From: SIG603 sp963611165
Lineage (GTDB): Bacteria > Bacillota > Clostridia > Oscillospirales > Acutalibacteraceae
Direction: 5' to 3'
Assembly (NCBI GenBank): GCA_963611165.1
Contig: CAVDQG010000030.1
Location: 1 to 24,063, forward strand
Length of the DNA stretch: 24,063 nt
Under the pieces are notes generated by a model. It did not search any database, had not been told where the DNA came from, and saw only the letters and a list, made by a program, of their open reading frames with translations. A program made the position numbers and the translations under genes. Below are positions 7,113 through 14,836 of the stretch, piece after piece (position 1 is the first letter of the stretch; each line of letters opens with the position of its first letter).

Positions 7113-8711
7113 ATGAAGCTTTATTATGGCGGAAAGGTCTACACGGGCGAGGGCTTTTGCGAAGCTTTTGCCGTGGAGAACGGAAAATTTTGTTTTGCAG
7201 GCTCGAATGAAGAGGCAAAGAAGCTTGAGGCAGACGAGAAAATTGACCTCGGCGGAAAATTCGTGTGTGCGGGCTTTAATGACAGTCACATGCACTTGCT
7301 CAATTTCGGTCAGGCTCTGAAATGCGCCGACCTTGCATCGAACACATCAAGCCTTGAGGGAATGCTTCGATACCTTGCAGATTTTGCATCAAACGGCAGC
7401 TTCAGCGAGAACGAGTGGCTTGTCGGACGAGGATGGAATCAGGACTATTTCGAGGACGAAAACCGTATGCCGACTAAGGAGGATCTCGATAAAATTTCTA
7501 CCGATTATCCTATACTCATAACAAGAGCATGCGGCCACTGCTGCGTAGTGAATTCCAAGGCAATTTCACTCGCAGGAGTAACTAAAGATAGCGTATCCCC
7601 AAGCGGCGGCGAAATCGGTTTTGATGAAAACGGAGAGCCGAACGGCAGATTTTTCGATAACGCTATGGATTATATTTTCAGCGTTTTTCCGCTTCCCGAT
7701 AAGGCTCAGATTAAAGAAATGATTAAAGTTGCCTCGAAAAAACTCAATTCTTACGGAATAACAACAAGCCAGTCGGATGATTACTGCGTTTTTTCCGTGC
7801 CGTTTGAACTTGTGAACGAGGCATATAACGAGTTAATCGAAGAGGGCGAACTCAGCGTCCGAGTTTATGAACAGAGCAATTTCACAAGCCTAAATGAGCT
7901 TAAGCGTTTTGTGGAAAGCGGTCACAAGACGGGCGTCGGAGACGATATGTTCAAAATCGGCCCGCTTAAAATGCTCGGTGACGGTGCTCTCGGAGCAAGA
8001 ACCGCATATCTTTCAAGACCATATGCCGATGACCCATCGACTGTCGGTTTCCCGTGCTTCAGTCAGGAGACCATGGACGAAATGATTTCCTATGCAAACA
8101 AAGAGGGAATGCAAATTGCCGTGCACTCAATCGGTGACAAATGTCTCGATATGCTTTTGTCGGCTTACGAGAAAGCGCTCAAGGAGTATCCGAGAGAAGA
8201 CCACCGCCACGGCGTCGTGCATTGCCAGATAACAAGACCAGACCAGCTTAAGAAAATAGCAGAGTTAAATCTTCATGTGTATGCTCAGTCGATTTTCCTC
8301 GATTATGATATTCACATCGTGAAGGAGCGTGTCGGCGAAGAGCTTGCTTCTACAAGCTATTCTTGGAAAACTCTTATGAATGACGGCGTTACTGTCAGCA
8401 ACGGTTCCGACTGCCCCGTGGAGCTTCCCGACTGCCTTAAGTCCATGCAGTGCGCCGTGACGAGAACAACAGTCAAGGACAATCTCGGCCCGTATCTAGA
8501 GGATGAGGCTTTTTCTGTCAAGGAGGCACTCGACAGCTACACAAGCATTTCAGCTTACTCCGAGTTTGCCGAAAACTATAAAGGCAAGATTAAAGAAGGT
8601 TATTTGGCTGATTTTGTCGTCTTAAACGAAAATCCTTTTGAATTAAATCCGACAAATATTCATAATATAAAGGTAAATGCGACATATTTAGGCGGAAGAA
8701 AAGTCTATTAA
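7113..8711 (+). CDS. Amidohydrolase family 3 protein, YtcJ-like
   Basis: Metal-dependent hydrolase of 532 aa in the amidohydrolase_3/YtcJ group (TIM barrel with flanking beta-sandwich). The metal-binding HxH is in NDSHMHLL (His59, His61). Further family blocks are KIGPLKMLGDGALGARTAYL, AVHSIGDKCLDM, HGVVHCQI and the C-terminal VSNGSDCPVE followed by KEGYLADFVVL. Substrate cannot be deduced; characterised relatives act on N-formyl or N-substituted amides. There is no signal peptide, so it is cytosolic. The ATG lies one base after the prmA stop with no clear ribosome site, suggesting translational coupling to prmA. No strong terminator follows. Confidence 0.88.
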   Translation: MKLYYGGKVYTGEGFCEAFAVENGKFCFAGSNEEAKKLEADEKIDLGGKFVCAGFNDSHMHLLNFGQALKCADLASNTSSLEGMLRYLADFASNGSFSENEWLVGRGWNQDYFEDENRMPTKEDLDKISTDYPILITRACGHCCVVNSKAISLAGVTKDSVSPSGGEIGFDENGEPNGRFFDNAMDYIFSVFPLPDKAQIKEMIKVASKKLNSYGITTSQSDDYCVFSVPFELVNEAYNELIEEGELSVRVYEQSNFTSLNELKRFVESGHKTGVGDDMFKIGPLKMLGDGALGARTAYLSRPYADDPSTVGFPCFSQETMDEMISYANKEGMQIAVHSIGDKCLDMLLSAYEKALKEYPREDHRHGVVHCQITRPDQLKKIAELNLHVYAQSIFLDYDIHIVKERVGEELASTSYSWKTLMNDGVTVSNGSDCPVELPDCLKSMQCAVTRTTVKDNLGPYLEDEAFSVKEALDSYTSISAYSEFAENYKGKIKEGYLADFVVLNENPFELNPTNIHNIKVNATYLGGRKVY

Positions 8712-8775
8712 ATATCAAAAATCGATACTTTTTAACAAGAATCCGCCATTTCGTCATAAAATTAACAATTTTGTA

Positions 8776-8804
8776 TTGAATTACTCTCAAAATAGCGTTA
8801 AAAT
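8776..8804 (+). promoter_or_regulatory. Predicted sigma-A promoter of fucO
   Basis: TTGAAT (8776-8781), 17-base spacer, TAAAAT (8799-8804), followed by a 40-nt leader and GGGAGGAAA before the ATG. Confidence 0.7.
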
Positions 8805-8850
8805 AATAACATATTAGAAAATGCAATAGGCATTTGGGAGGAAATTTAAT

Positions 8851-9999
8851 ATGTCTAACAGAATTGTACTCAACACGATTTCATATCACGGCAAGGGCGC
8901 TATCGGCGACATCGTTCCCGAGATTAAGGCAAGAGGCTACAAGAAGGCTTTTGTTTGCTCCGACCCTGATCTTTTAAAGTTCGGCGTAACTCAGAAGGTT
9001 ACTTCTCTTCTCGAAGAGGGCGGAGTTCCTTACGAGGTTTATTCCGAGATTAAGCCAAACCCGACAATCGAGAATGTCAAGACAGGCGTTAAGGCATTTG
9101 CTGATTCAGGCGCAGATATGATCATTGCTATCGGCGGCGGTTCATCCATGGATACAGCTAAGGCAATCGGTATCATCACAGAGAACCCTGAGTTTGCAGA
9201 CGTAAGAAGCCTCGAGGGTGTTGCTCCCACAAAGAAGCACGCTACTTTCACAATCGCTGTTCCGACAACTGCAGGTACTGCAGCTGAGGTTACAATCAAC
9301 TATGTTATCACCGATACAGAGAAGAAGAGAAAGTTCGTTTGCGTTGATACAAACGATATTCCTGAAATCGCTGTTGTCGACCCCGATATGATGGCTTCAA
9401 TGCCTAAGAGCCTCAAGGCTGCTACAGGTATGGACGCTCTCACACACGCAATCGAGGGCTACATCACAAAGGCTGCTTGGACTATGACAGATATGTTCCA
9501 CCTCAAGGCAATCGAGCTCATCTCCAAGAGCCTCAGAAGCTCTTGCGCAAACGAGGAAGAGGGTATCGAGGGAATGGCTCTTGCTCAGTATATCGCAGGA
9601 CAGGGCTTCTCAAACGTAGGTCTCGGTATCGTTCACTCAATGGCACATTCACTCGGTGCTGTTTATGACACACCTCACGGCGTTGCAAACGCAATTCTCC
9701 TCCCGACAGTTATGGAGTACAATGCAGACGCAACAGGCGAGAAGTATCGTGACATTGCAAAGGCAATGGGCGTAGAGGGCACAGAGAACATGACTCAGGA
9801 GGAGTACAGAGCAGCTGCTGTTCAGGCTGTTAAAGATCTCGCTCATGATGTCGGAATCCCTGCAGACCTCAAGGCTATCGTCAAGGAAGAGGATGTTCAG
9901 TTCCTTTCTGAGTCCGCTTATGCAGACGCTTGCCGTCCGGGCAACCCGAAGGATACTTCCGTTGAGGAGATTGCAGCGCTTTACAGAAAGCTCATGTAA
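8851..9999 (+). CDS. fucO: Iron-dependent alcohol dehydrogenase, FucO-type (lactaldehyde reductase)
   Basis: Group III Fe-dependent alcohol dehydrogenase of 382 aa, close to E. coli FucO along its whole length; the block EVTINYVITD and the KRKFVCVD segment are shared. FucO reduces L-lactaldehyde to 1,2-propanediol with NADH. The NAD-binding GGGSSMDTAKA (95-105) and the metal ligands Asp195, His199, His262 and His276 are present, each one residue off the E. coli numbering. No fucose or rhamnose catabolic genes are nearby and it has its own promoter and terminator, so its role may be general NADH disposal through aldehyde reduction. Codon use is highly biased, which suggests strong expression. 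Confidence 0.9.
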   Translation: MSNRIVLNTISYHGKGAIGDIVPEIKARGYKKAFVCSDPDLLKFGVTQKVTSLLEEGGVPYEVYSEIKPNPTIENVKTGVKAFADSGADMIIAIGGGSSMDTAKAIGIITENPEFADVRSLEGVAPTKKHATFTIAVPTTAGTAAEVTINYVITDTEKKRKFVCVDTNDIPEIAVVDPDMMASMPKSLKAATGMDALTHAIEGYITKAAWTMTDMFHLKAIELISKSLRSSCANEEEGIEGMALAQYIAGQGFSNVGLGIVHSMAHSLGAVYDTPHGVANAILLPTVMEYNADATGEKYRDIAKAMGVEGTENMTQEEYRAAAVQAVKDLAHDVGIPADLKAIVKEEDVQFLSESAYADACRPGNPKDTSVEEIAALYRKLM

Positions 10000-10002
10000 T
10001 CA

Positions 10003-10036
10003 CATTTAAACATATTTCATTTAAACATATTTCATT
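10003..10036. repeat. 15-bp tandem repeat after fucO
   Basis: CATTTAAACATATTT is repeated in direct succession (10003-10017, 10018-10032) with a partial third copy CATT. AT-rich spacer before the fucO terminator; no function evident. Confidence 0.75.
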
Positions 10037-10070
10037 CAGCGTTAAGCACTTATTGTTTTATGTAGATAAA

Positions 10071-10099
10071 AAAGACCGTCTCTTCGGAGGCGGTCTTTT
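10071..10099 (+). terminator. Intrinsic terminator of fucO
   Basis: A 12-bp stem (10071-10082 with 10087-10098, one G-U) with a C(UUCG)G tetraloop and a T-run at its 3' side. The A-rich 5' side makes it potentially bidirectional, useful between convergent fucO and murF. Confidence 0.88.
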
Positions 10100-10123
10100 G
10101 CTGTCTAAAAACTGTCTGAAACG

Positions 10124-10150
10124 AAAAAAGCGAACCTTTCGGCTCGCTTT
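10124..10150 (-). terminator. Intrinsic terminator of murF (minus strand)
   Basis: Read on the minus strand, AAAGCGAGCC pairs with GGTTCGCTTT around a GAAA tetraloop, followed by a T-run, starting 8 bases after the murF stop. Confidence 0.88.
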
Positions 10151-10158
10151 CGATAGAT

Positions 10159-11529
10159 TTAATTTGAATTTTTGCTAAGGTGCTCTCTTATTTCCTCGGT
10201 GTGCATTCCTCGAGAACCCTTTATGAGAACAGTGTCGTTTGGCTTGATAAAATCATCGAGAAAATCATTAACTTCGGCGTTTGTCTTGAAGTAAACGGAT
10301 TTTTCGGCATTATCAAAGCCCTTGTAGATAAACTCAGCCTCGTTTCCGACTGCGATGAGAAAATCAATTCCCTTGTCGCTTGCCGCCTTGCCAACATCAG
10401 TGTGACCCTTTTCAGAGTAAGAGCCAAGCTCAAGCATATCGGATAGCACGGCGATTTTTCTTCCCTCAAAGCGTGAGAGCATATCGAGAGAGGAAATCAT
10501 GCTGTCGGGGCTTGCATTGTAGGTGTCGTCAATTACGGTGACCGTACCGAAAGTTTTAATCTCGCCTCGCATATCGGGTGATTTATATGTAGCAAGTTTG
10601 GCTATCGACTTATTGAGGTCAAGTCCGACATATTCGCAAACACAAAGAGCAGCCAGGGCATTTCTTACATTGTGAAGACCGATAACGGGCAATTTAACCG
10701 TGAACTCCTCGTCTTCAAGTCTGAACTTAAATGTGGTTTCTCCGTTTGCTTCTTTTATGTCGTAAGCTCTGAAATCGCAGTCCTCACCGATTCCGAATGT
10801 GACAACTTCAGGTTCAAGCTCGCCTGTTTCGTGCTTTGCTTTAAGTGTGCAAAGTAAATCATCGTCACCGTTTACGAAAATTGTGCCCGTAGCACCGACG
10901 TAGTCGGCAATGATGAGTTTCTCTTTCATGATGTTCTCACGTGTGCCGTGGAATTCTATGTGGGAAACTCCGATATTTGTCATGACGGCGATATTCGGTC
11001 TTGCTATGTCAACAATGCGTTTCATCTCACCGGGGTAGCTCATTCCCATCTCAAAAACGCAAATGTCATGCTCGGGCTCGGTTTTCATAACCATCTGCGG
11101 AACTCCGATTTGTCCGTTTGCGTTTCCGATAGTCTTGTTTACGCAAAGCGAAGAGGAAAGAGCAAGAGAAATAATTTCCTTGGTTGTTGTCTTTCCGACA
11201 GAGCCTGTGATTCCGATTACAGGAACCTTGATGTCAGAGCGGCATCTTTCTCCGCATTTCTGAAGTGCCGCTACACTGTTTTCAACAAGAACATAGTTGA
11301 TGTTTATGTCCTCGGGAAGAGTTTTTTCAGAGAAACAGGTGTTGCAGCCCTTTTCCACGCACATTGGAATAAATTTATGACCGTCCGTCTTTTCGCCTTT
11401 GATAGCTACGAACATTTTGCCCGCTTCGGCTTGTCTTGAATCGGTGAAAAATCCGTTCACGGTAACATTTCCGTCACCGTAAAGCTTTCCGCCTGAGTAT
11501 TCTGCGATTTGCGAAAGTGTGAGTTTCAT
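10159..11529 (-). CDS. murF: UDP-MurNAc-tripeptide-D-Ala-D-Ala ligase MurF
   Basis: Mur ligase of 456 aa that adds D-Ala-D-Ala to the UDP-MurNAc-tripeptide, the last cytosolic peptidoglycan precursor step. The N-terminal substrate domain has TDSRQAEAGKMFVAIKG; the ATP loop is GITGSVGKTTTK (106-117). EMGMSYPGEM, TNIGVSHIEFHGTREN and DTYNASPDSM are the family's central and C-terminal blocks; the usual NxNNxIGxP motif reads NANGQIGVP here. The ribosome site AAGGAA precedes the ATG. It lies downstream of pepC on the same strand but has its own likely promoter, and is away from a dcw cluster. Confidence 0.93.
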   Translation of the reverse strand: MKLTLSQIAEYSGGKLYGDGNVTVNGFFTDSRQAEAGKMFVAIKGEKTDGHKFIPMCVEKGCNTCFSEKTLPEDININYVLVENSVAALQKCGERCRSDIKVPVIGITGSVGKTTTKEIISLALSSSLCVNKTIGNANGQIGVPQMVMKTEPEHDICVFEMGMSYPGEMKRIVDIARPNIAVMTNIGVSHIEFHGTRENIMKEKLIIADYVGATGTIFVNGDDDLLCTLKAKHETGELEPEVVTFGIGEDCDFRAYDIKEANGETTFKFRLEDEEFTVKLPVIGLHNVRNALAALCVCEYVGLDLNKSIAKLATYKSPDMRGEIKTFGTVTVIDDTYNASPDSMISSLDMLSRFEGRKIAVLSDMLELGSYSEKGHTDVGKAASDKGIDFLIAVGNEAEFIYKGFDNAEKSVYFKTNAEVNDFLDDFIKPNDTVLIKGSRGMHTEEIREHLSKNSN

Positions 11530-11574
11530 GATACATTTCCTTAATAATTAATAAGTGTCGTCTTCTTTTTCCAA

Positions 11575-11608
11575 ACAAAAAAGAGCGGTGAGATTTCATC
11601 GCTCTTTT
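11575..11608 (-). terminator. Intrinsic terminator after pepC (minus strand, probably bidirectional)
   Basis: AAAAGAGCGGTGA (11579-11591) pairs with TCATCGCTCTTTT (11596-11608) around a 4-nt loop. On the minus strand, which matches pepC, there is one A-C mismatch and a six-T tail; on the plus strand the same position is a G-U pair. Confidence 0.75.
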
Positions 11609-11624
11609 AGATACAACATATTCG

Positions 11625-11641
11625 AGTGATGATTAATCACT
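11625..11641. promoter_or_regulatory. Operator-like inverted repeat near the murF start of transcription
   Basis: AGTGAT (11625-11630) and ATCACT (11636-11641) flank five bases; the core TGATTAATCA is itself a perfect palindrome. It lies just downstream of the predicted minus-strand -10 box, where a repressor could block murF transcription. Confidence 0.4.
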
Positions 11642-11644
11642 AAG

Positions 11645-11672
11645 ATTATACCACTTTATTCTGTAATTGCAA
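11645..11672 (-). promoter_or_regulatory. Predicted promoter for murF inside the pepC 3' end
   Basis: On the minus strand TTGCAA (11672-11667), a 16-base spacer and consensus TATAAT (11650-11645). The -35 box is in the last codons of pepC. Transcripts would cross the hairpin at 11579-11608 before reaching murF. Confidence 0.5.
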
Positions 11673-12999
11673 GCGAACCCATCGGATCCCACGGCTCAAG
11701 CTCGATTGGAGCCTGCTTGAGAAGTGCTCTCTGCTCTTCTGTGAGATACTTCTTGTCAACAACGATCTGATAGTTGTACTCGTCAAACCACTTGTCGCTC
11801 ATGACATAGTAGCCGTTGTCGCCTGCGTCCTTGCCCCAGGAGTTCTCTACCTTCCAACGGTTCGGCTTGCCGTTCTCGTCAAGGTTTACTCCGAGGAATA
11901 CCATGGCGTGAGTCATAAGGCTCTGACCGTAGTCAAGTCTTTCTGCCTTGTTCATGCTGAATGTGGTGGAGAAGAGGTTCTCTACATTTACGCTGTCAAG
12001 ATCCATAATGCCCGAATCTCTTGTGCTTCTCTTGCCGACATCACAGCCGAACCAAACGGGGAGACCGTCCTTCATCTGTGCGATTGCGGCGTTCTTGAGT
12101 TCCTCGCTTGTGAGGTTGAGGTACTTGACGGGTCTGCCCTCGATTACGTTGCCGAGGAACTTAACTGTGTAGGTTCTGTTGTACGGCTTGTCCTTTGTGG
12201 GAGCATTGATGAGAGATACGTAATCGTCAAGATTGATATCGACATATTTTGCGAAGAATTCCTTCGGTGTGATGTTCTCGTCACGGATGAAGTTTCCGTC
12301 TTTGTCCTCGACTTCAAAGGTGAAGCTGACAGGCGGCTTGCCGAATGCGATGCAAAGCATGCGGTAGATTTCCTCCATGTAGCCGTCCTTCATAGAGCGA
12401 AGGTCTTCGAGAGATTTGCCGTTCTCGTGAGCCTCTCTTATTCTGCAAGCATACTCACGAAGCTTCTCTGTGAGGTAACCTGTGATTTCTCTTGTAGCGG
12501 AAGAAGAAACGCTCTCAGGCATAGCGTCCTTGGGAACTACGCCGTATTTGTCTGTGAGAGCCGCAAACATATCCCACTGTCCGCCGTCGCCGAGAGGGCC
12601 GCTCAAAAGATAGGAAATAAGTCTTGAATCGGTCTTTTCATCAAGAGTTTTGAGAATTGACTCGAGGAAGTAGTTTGATTTTTCGAGCTTATCGTAGAAA
12701 AGCGGATAAGCCTGAGAAAGTTCAAAGTTCTCGAGATTAAGCTTTTTCATGACGTGGAATCTCATGGTGTTGAGAGAAGCGAACATCCAGCATCTTCCGG
12801 ACTGCTTCTGGTTTGTGACCTTGCCGTTTTTGATATCTATCGAGAAGGTGTGACGCATATTTCTCTTGGCGTCAAAGGAAAGAGCCGCATTTGCAACTCC
12901 GCCTGCGACAACCGCATTCATAGCGAGAAGATTTTTGCTGTCACTGTCGAATTTTTCTTCGGCATTCTTTAAGAAATCGAATGAAATATTCTGTTCCAT
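11656..12999 (-). CDS. pepC: Aminopeptidase C (C1B cysteine peptidase, bleomycin hydrolase family)
   Basis: Cytosolic papain-like aminopeptidase of 447 aa, the usual PepC length, releasing N-terminal residues from peptides. The catalytic triad is visible: Cys70 in QKQSGRCWMFASLN, His364 in MTHAMVFLG and Asn386 in RWKVENSWGK. No signal peptide is present, matching the cytosolic family. AAAGAAAGG precedes the ATG. It lies 107 bp downstream of murE on the same strand with no clear terminator or strong promoter in the gap, so it may be co-transcribed with murE. Placement between two Mur ligases is unusual; a role in cell-wall peptide turnover is only a guess. Confidence 0.93.
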   Translation of the reverse strand: MEQNISFDFLKNAEEKFDSDSKNLLAMNAVVAGGVANAALSFDAKRNMRHTFSIDIKNGKVTNQKQSGRCWMFASLNTMRFHVMKKLNLENFELSQAYPLFYDKLEKSNYFLESILKTLDEKTDSRLISYLLSGPLGDGGQWDMFAALTDKYGVVPKDAMPESVSSSATREITGYLTEKLREYACRIREAHENGKSLEDLRSMKDGYMEEIYRMLCIAFGKPPVSFTFEVEDKDGNFIRDENITPKEFFAKYVDINLDDYVSLINAPTKDKPYNRTYTVKFLGNVIEGRPVKYLNLTSEELKNAAIAQMKDGLPVWFGCDVGKRSTRDSGIMDLDSVNVENLFSTTFSMNKAERLDYGQSLMTHAMVFLGVNLDENGKPNRWKVENSWGKDAGDNGYYVMSDKWFDEYNYQIVVDKKYLTEEQRALLKQAPIELEPWDPMGSLAITE

Positions 13000-13106
13000 A
13001 ATAGTTTACCTTTCTTTCTTGTAGAATGAATATTAAAATGTCTTGCGACAAATCTGCTTGATTGAGATGCTTTGTTTTAGCATTTTGCAAGAGCAACACA
13101 AGAAAA

Positions 13107-14564
13107 TTATCTCTTGATTGTCGTCAAAAGCTCCTTGATAACCACACGCTCGTCAAACGGATACTTGACTCCCTTGATTTCCTGGTAGTCCTCGTGACCC
13201 TTGCCCGCAAGAACGATGATGTCGCCCTCAGTGCCGTTCTCGAGTGCCCAGCGGATTGCTTCTCTTCTGTCGGGAATGGCGATATATTTTCCGTCAGTCT
13301 TTTTCATACCGACCAAAATATCTGCAATGATGTCGTTGACGTCCTCGAAGCGTGAGTTGTCGGCGGTGATGACGGATAAATCAGCCATTTTACCGCAAAT
13401 TTCACCCATTTCGTAGCGTCTTATTTTCGGTCTGTTTCCGCCAGCGCCGAATATGCAGATAAGTCTCTTCGGGTTATATTCACGGAGCGTCGAGAGAATG
13501 TTCTCCATGCCGACGCCGTTGTGAGCGTAGTCAATGAGAAGCGTGAAGTTGTACGGAATCGGCACAGCCTCGACGCGGCCCTTTACCTTGACGGAATAAA
13601 GTCCCTTTTCGATAGCCTCGTCGCTTATACCGAAGCACTTGAGTCCCGTTATGGCAGAAAGCGCATTGTATGCGTTGAATTTACCAGGGGTTGCGATTTT
13701 GATTGTCTTGTCCTCGCCATCATGATATTTGAGCACTGAGCCGATGAATCCCGGTTCGGAGTAGAGATGATTTTCGATGCCGTAAACATCCGCCTCGGAG
13801 TTAAAGCCGTAGGTTACAATGTCACAGGTGTGGTCTTTAATCATACCCTCGTGGTTTTCGTCATCAATGTTGATTGCGCCTACTTTGCACATTTTGAATA
13901 GGAGCGACTTGCAGTAGAGATATTCAGCCATATCCTTGTGCTCGACTCCGCCGATATGGTCTTCGCTGAAGTTAGTGAAAATGCCTGAGTCAAAGGCAAA
14001 GCCGTAAACACGGTGGTCACGAAGTCCGATTGAGCTAACCTCCATGACGCAGTATTCGCAGCCCTTTTCTACCATGAGTGCCATGAACTTCTGGATTTCG
14101 TGGCTTTCTGGGGTTGTGTTGTCTGTCTTGATGAGCTCGTCACCAATCATAACTCCGATTGTGCCGATAACGCCAACCTTGTGACCCTCAGCTTCGAGAA
14201 TCGATTTAATCATGCACGAAGTGGTTGTCTTTCCCTTTGTGCCCGTGATGCCGATTGTTTTGAGCTTTTCTGCAGGATGACCGTAAAATTCGGCAGAGAG
14301 AAGAGCAAGACCGATTCTTGTATTTTCAACCTTGATTGTGGGTACGGCTACGTCAATATCGTCAGAAACGACAACTGCGACAGCGCCGTTCTCGACCGCC
14401 TTGTCGGCATATTTGTGACCGTCCACGGCAGAGCCTTTAAGGCAGACGAAAAGCGAGCCGGCGGTAGCCTTTCTTGAGTCATAAGCAATATTTGTTATTT
14501 CAATACCGTCGATGTTTCCCTTGATTTCGCATTCGACGGCAGTAATGATTTCTGTCAGCTTCAT
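13107..14564 (-). CDS. murE: MurE-family UDP-MurNAc-L-Ala-D-Glu ligase, divergent
   Basis: Mur ligase of 485 aa, adding the third stem-peptide residue to UDP-MurNAc-dipeptide. The ATP loop is GITGTKGKTTT (105-115), and TTPESHEIQ and LLIDYAHNGVGMENIL are conserved. The C-terminus keeps GKGHEDYQ (454-461), typical of meso-DAP-adding enzymes, and an arginine in DNSR (402-405) where DAP enzymes have DNPR. Several otherwise conserved sites differ: SSIGL (177-181) for SSHAL, and DHIGGVEHKDMAEY for the DHLDYHGTMEEY-type block. It may be the cell's MurE or a diverged paralogue. The start has a strong AGGAAAGGA site and a near-consensus promoter. Confidence 0.85.
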   Translation of the reverse strand: MKLTEIITAVECEIKGNIDGIEITNIAYDSRKATAGSLFVCLKGSAVDGHKYADKAVENGAVAVVVSDDIDVAVPTIKVENTRIGLALLSAEFYGHPAEKLKTIGITGTKGKTTTSCMIKSILEAEGHKVGVIGTIGVMIGDELIKTDNTTPESHEIQKFMALMVEKGCEYCVMEVSSIGLRDHRVYGFAFDSGIFTNFSEDHIGGVEHKDMAEYLYCKSLLFKMCKVGAINIDDENHEGMIKDHTCDIVTYGFNSEADVYGIENHLYSEPGFIGSVLKYHDGEDKTIKIATPGKFNAYNALSAITGLKCFGISDEAIEKGLYSVKVKGRVEAVPIPYNFTLLIDYAHNGVGMENILSTLREYNPKRLICIFGAGGNRPKIRRYEMGEICGKMADLSVITADNSRFEDVNDIIADILVGMKKTDGKYIAIPDRREAIRWALENGTEGDIIVLAGKGHEDYQEIKGVKYPFDERVVIKELLTTIKR

Positions 14565-14617
14565 AAGATAATCCTTTCCTCTTTCGATAACTGTATTTTA
14601 CATACACGTATAAGCTG

Positions 14618-14646
14618 ATTGTACTCCTAAAATTACATTATGTCAA
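14618..14646 (-). promoter_or_regulatory. Near-consensus promoter of murE (minus strand)
   Basis: On the minus strand TTGACA (14646-14641), 17-base spacer, TACAAT (14623-14618). It drives murE and possibly pepC, and is divergent from the mscS promoter. Confidence 0.8.
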
Positions 14647-14693
14647 CAAAATAGTTTGTTGCAACTAACCGAATTTGATATAACCCTTATAAC

Positions 14694-14722
14694 TTGTATT
14701 TTGAGAGTGTTTATAGTAAAAT
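14694..14722 (+). promoter_or_regulatory. Predicted promoter of mscS-udk
   Basis: TTGTAT (14694-14699), 17-base spacer, TAAAAT (14717-14722). The leader of about 108 nt contains a 7-bp stem-loop, GCCGTAG (14770-14776) with CTGCGGC (14785-14791), of unknown role. Confidence 0.6.
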
Positions 14723-14836
14723 ATTGAAAAAATCGGATATATTGTGACGAAAAAAATCAAAAAAATTTCGCCGTAGCCAAGAGACTGCGGCACTAAAATA
14801 ATTGTACCGAAGAATAAACATAGGAGAATTTAAGCG

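Noticed and set aside
11908..12627. Long open frame antisense to pepC (239 codons, plus strand)
   Set aside because: It lies entirely within pepC, has cysteine- and valine-rich composition typical of an antisense frame, no ribosome site and no recognisable domain.
14100..14477. Open frame antisense to murE (125 codons)
   Set aside because: Fully inside a well-supported gene; no start signal and no recognisable sequence.
14751..14791. Terminator on the minus strand before mscS
   Set aside because: The hairpin and T-rich tail fit, but no minus-strand gene lies upstream of it for which it could serve; kept only as a stem-loop in the mscS leader.
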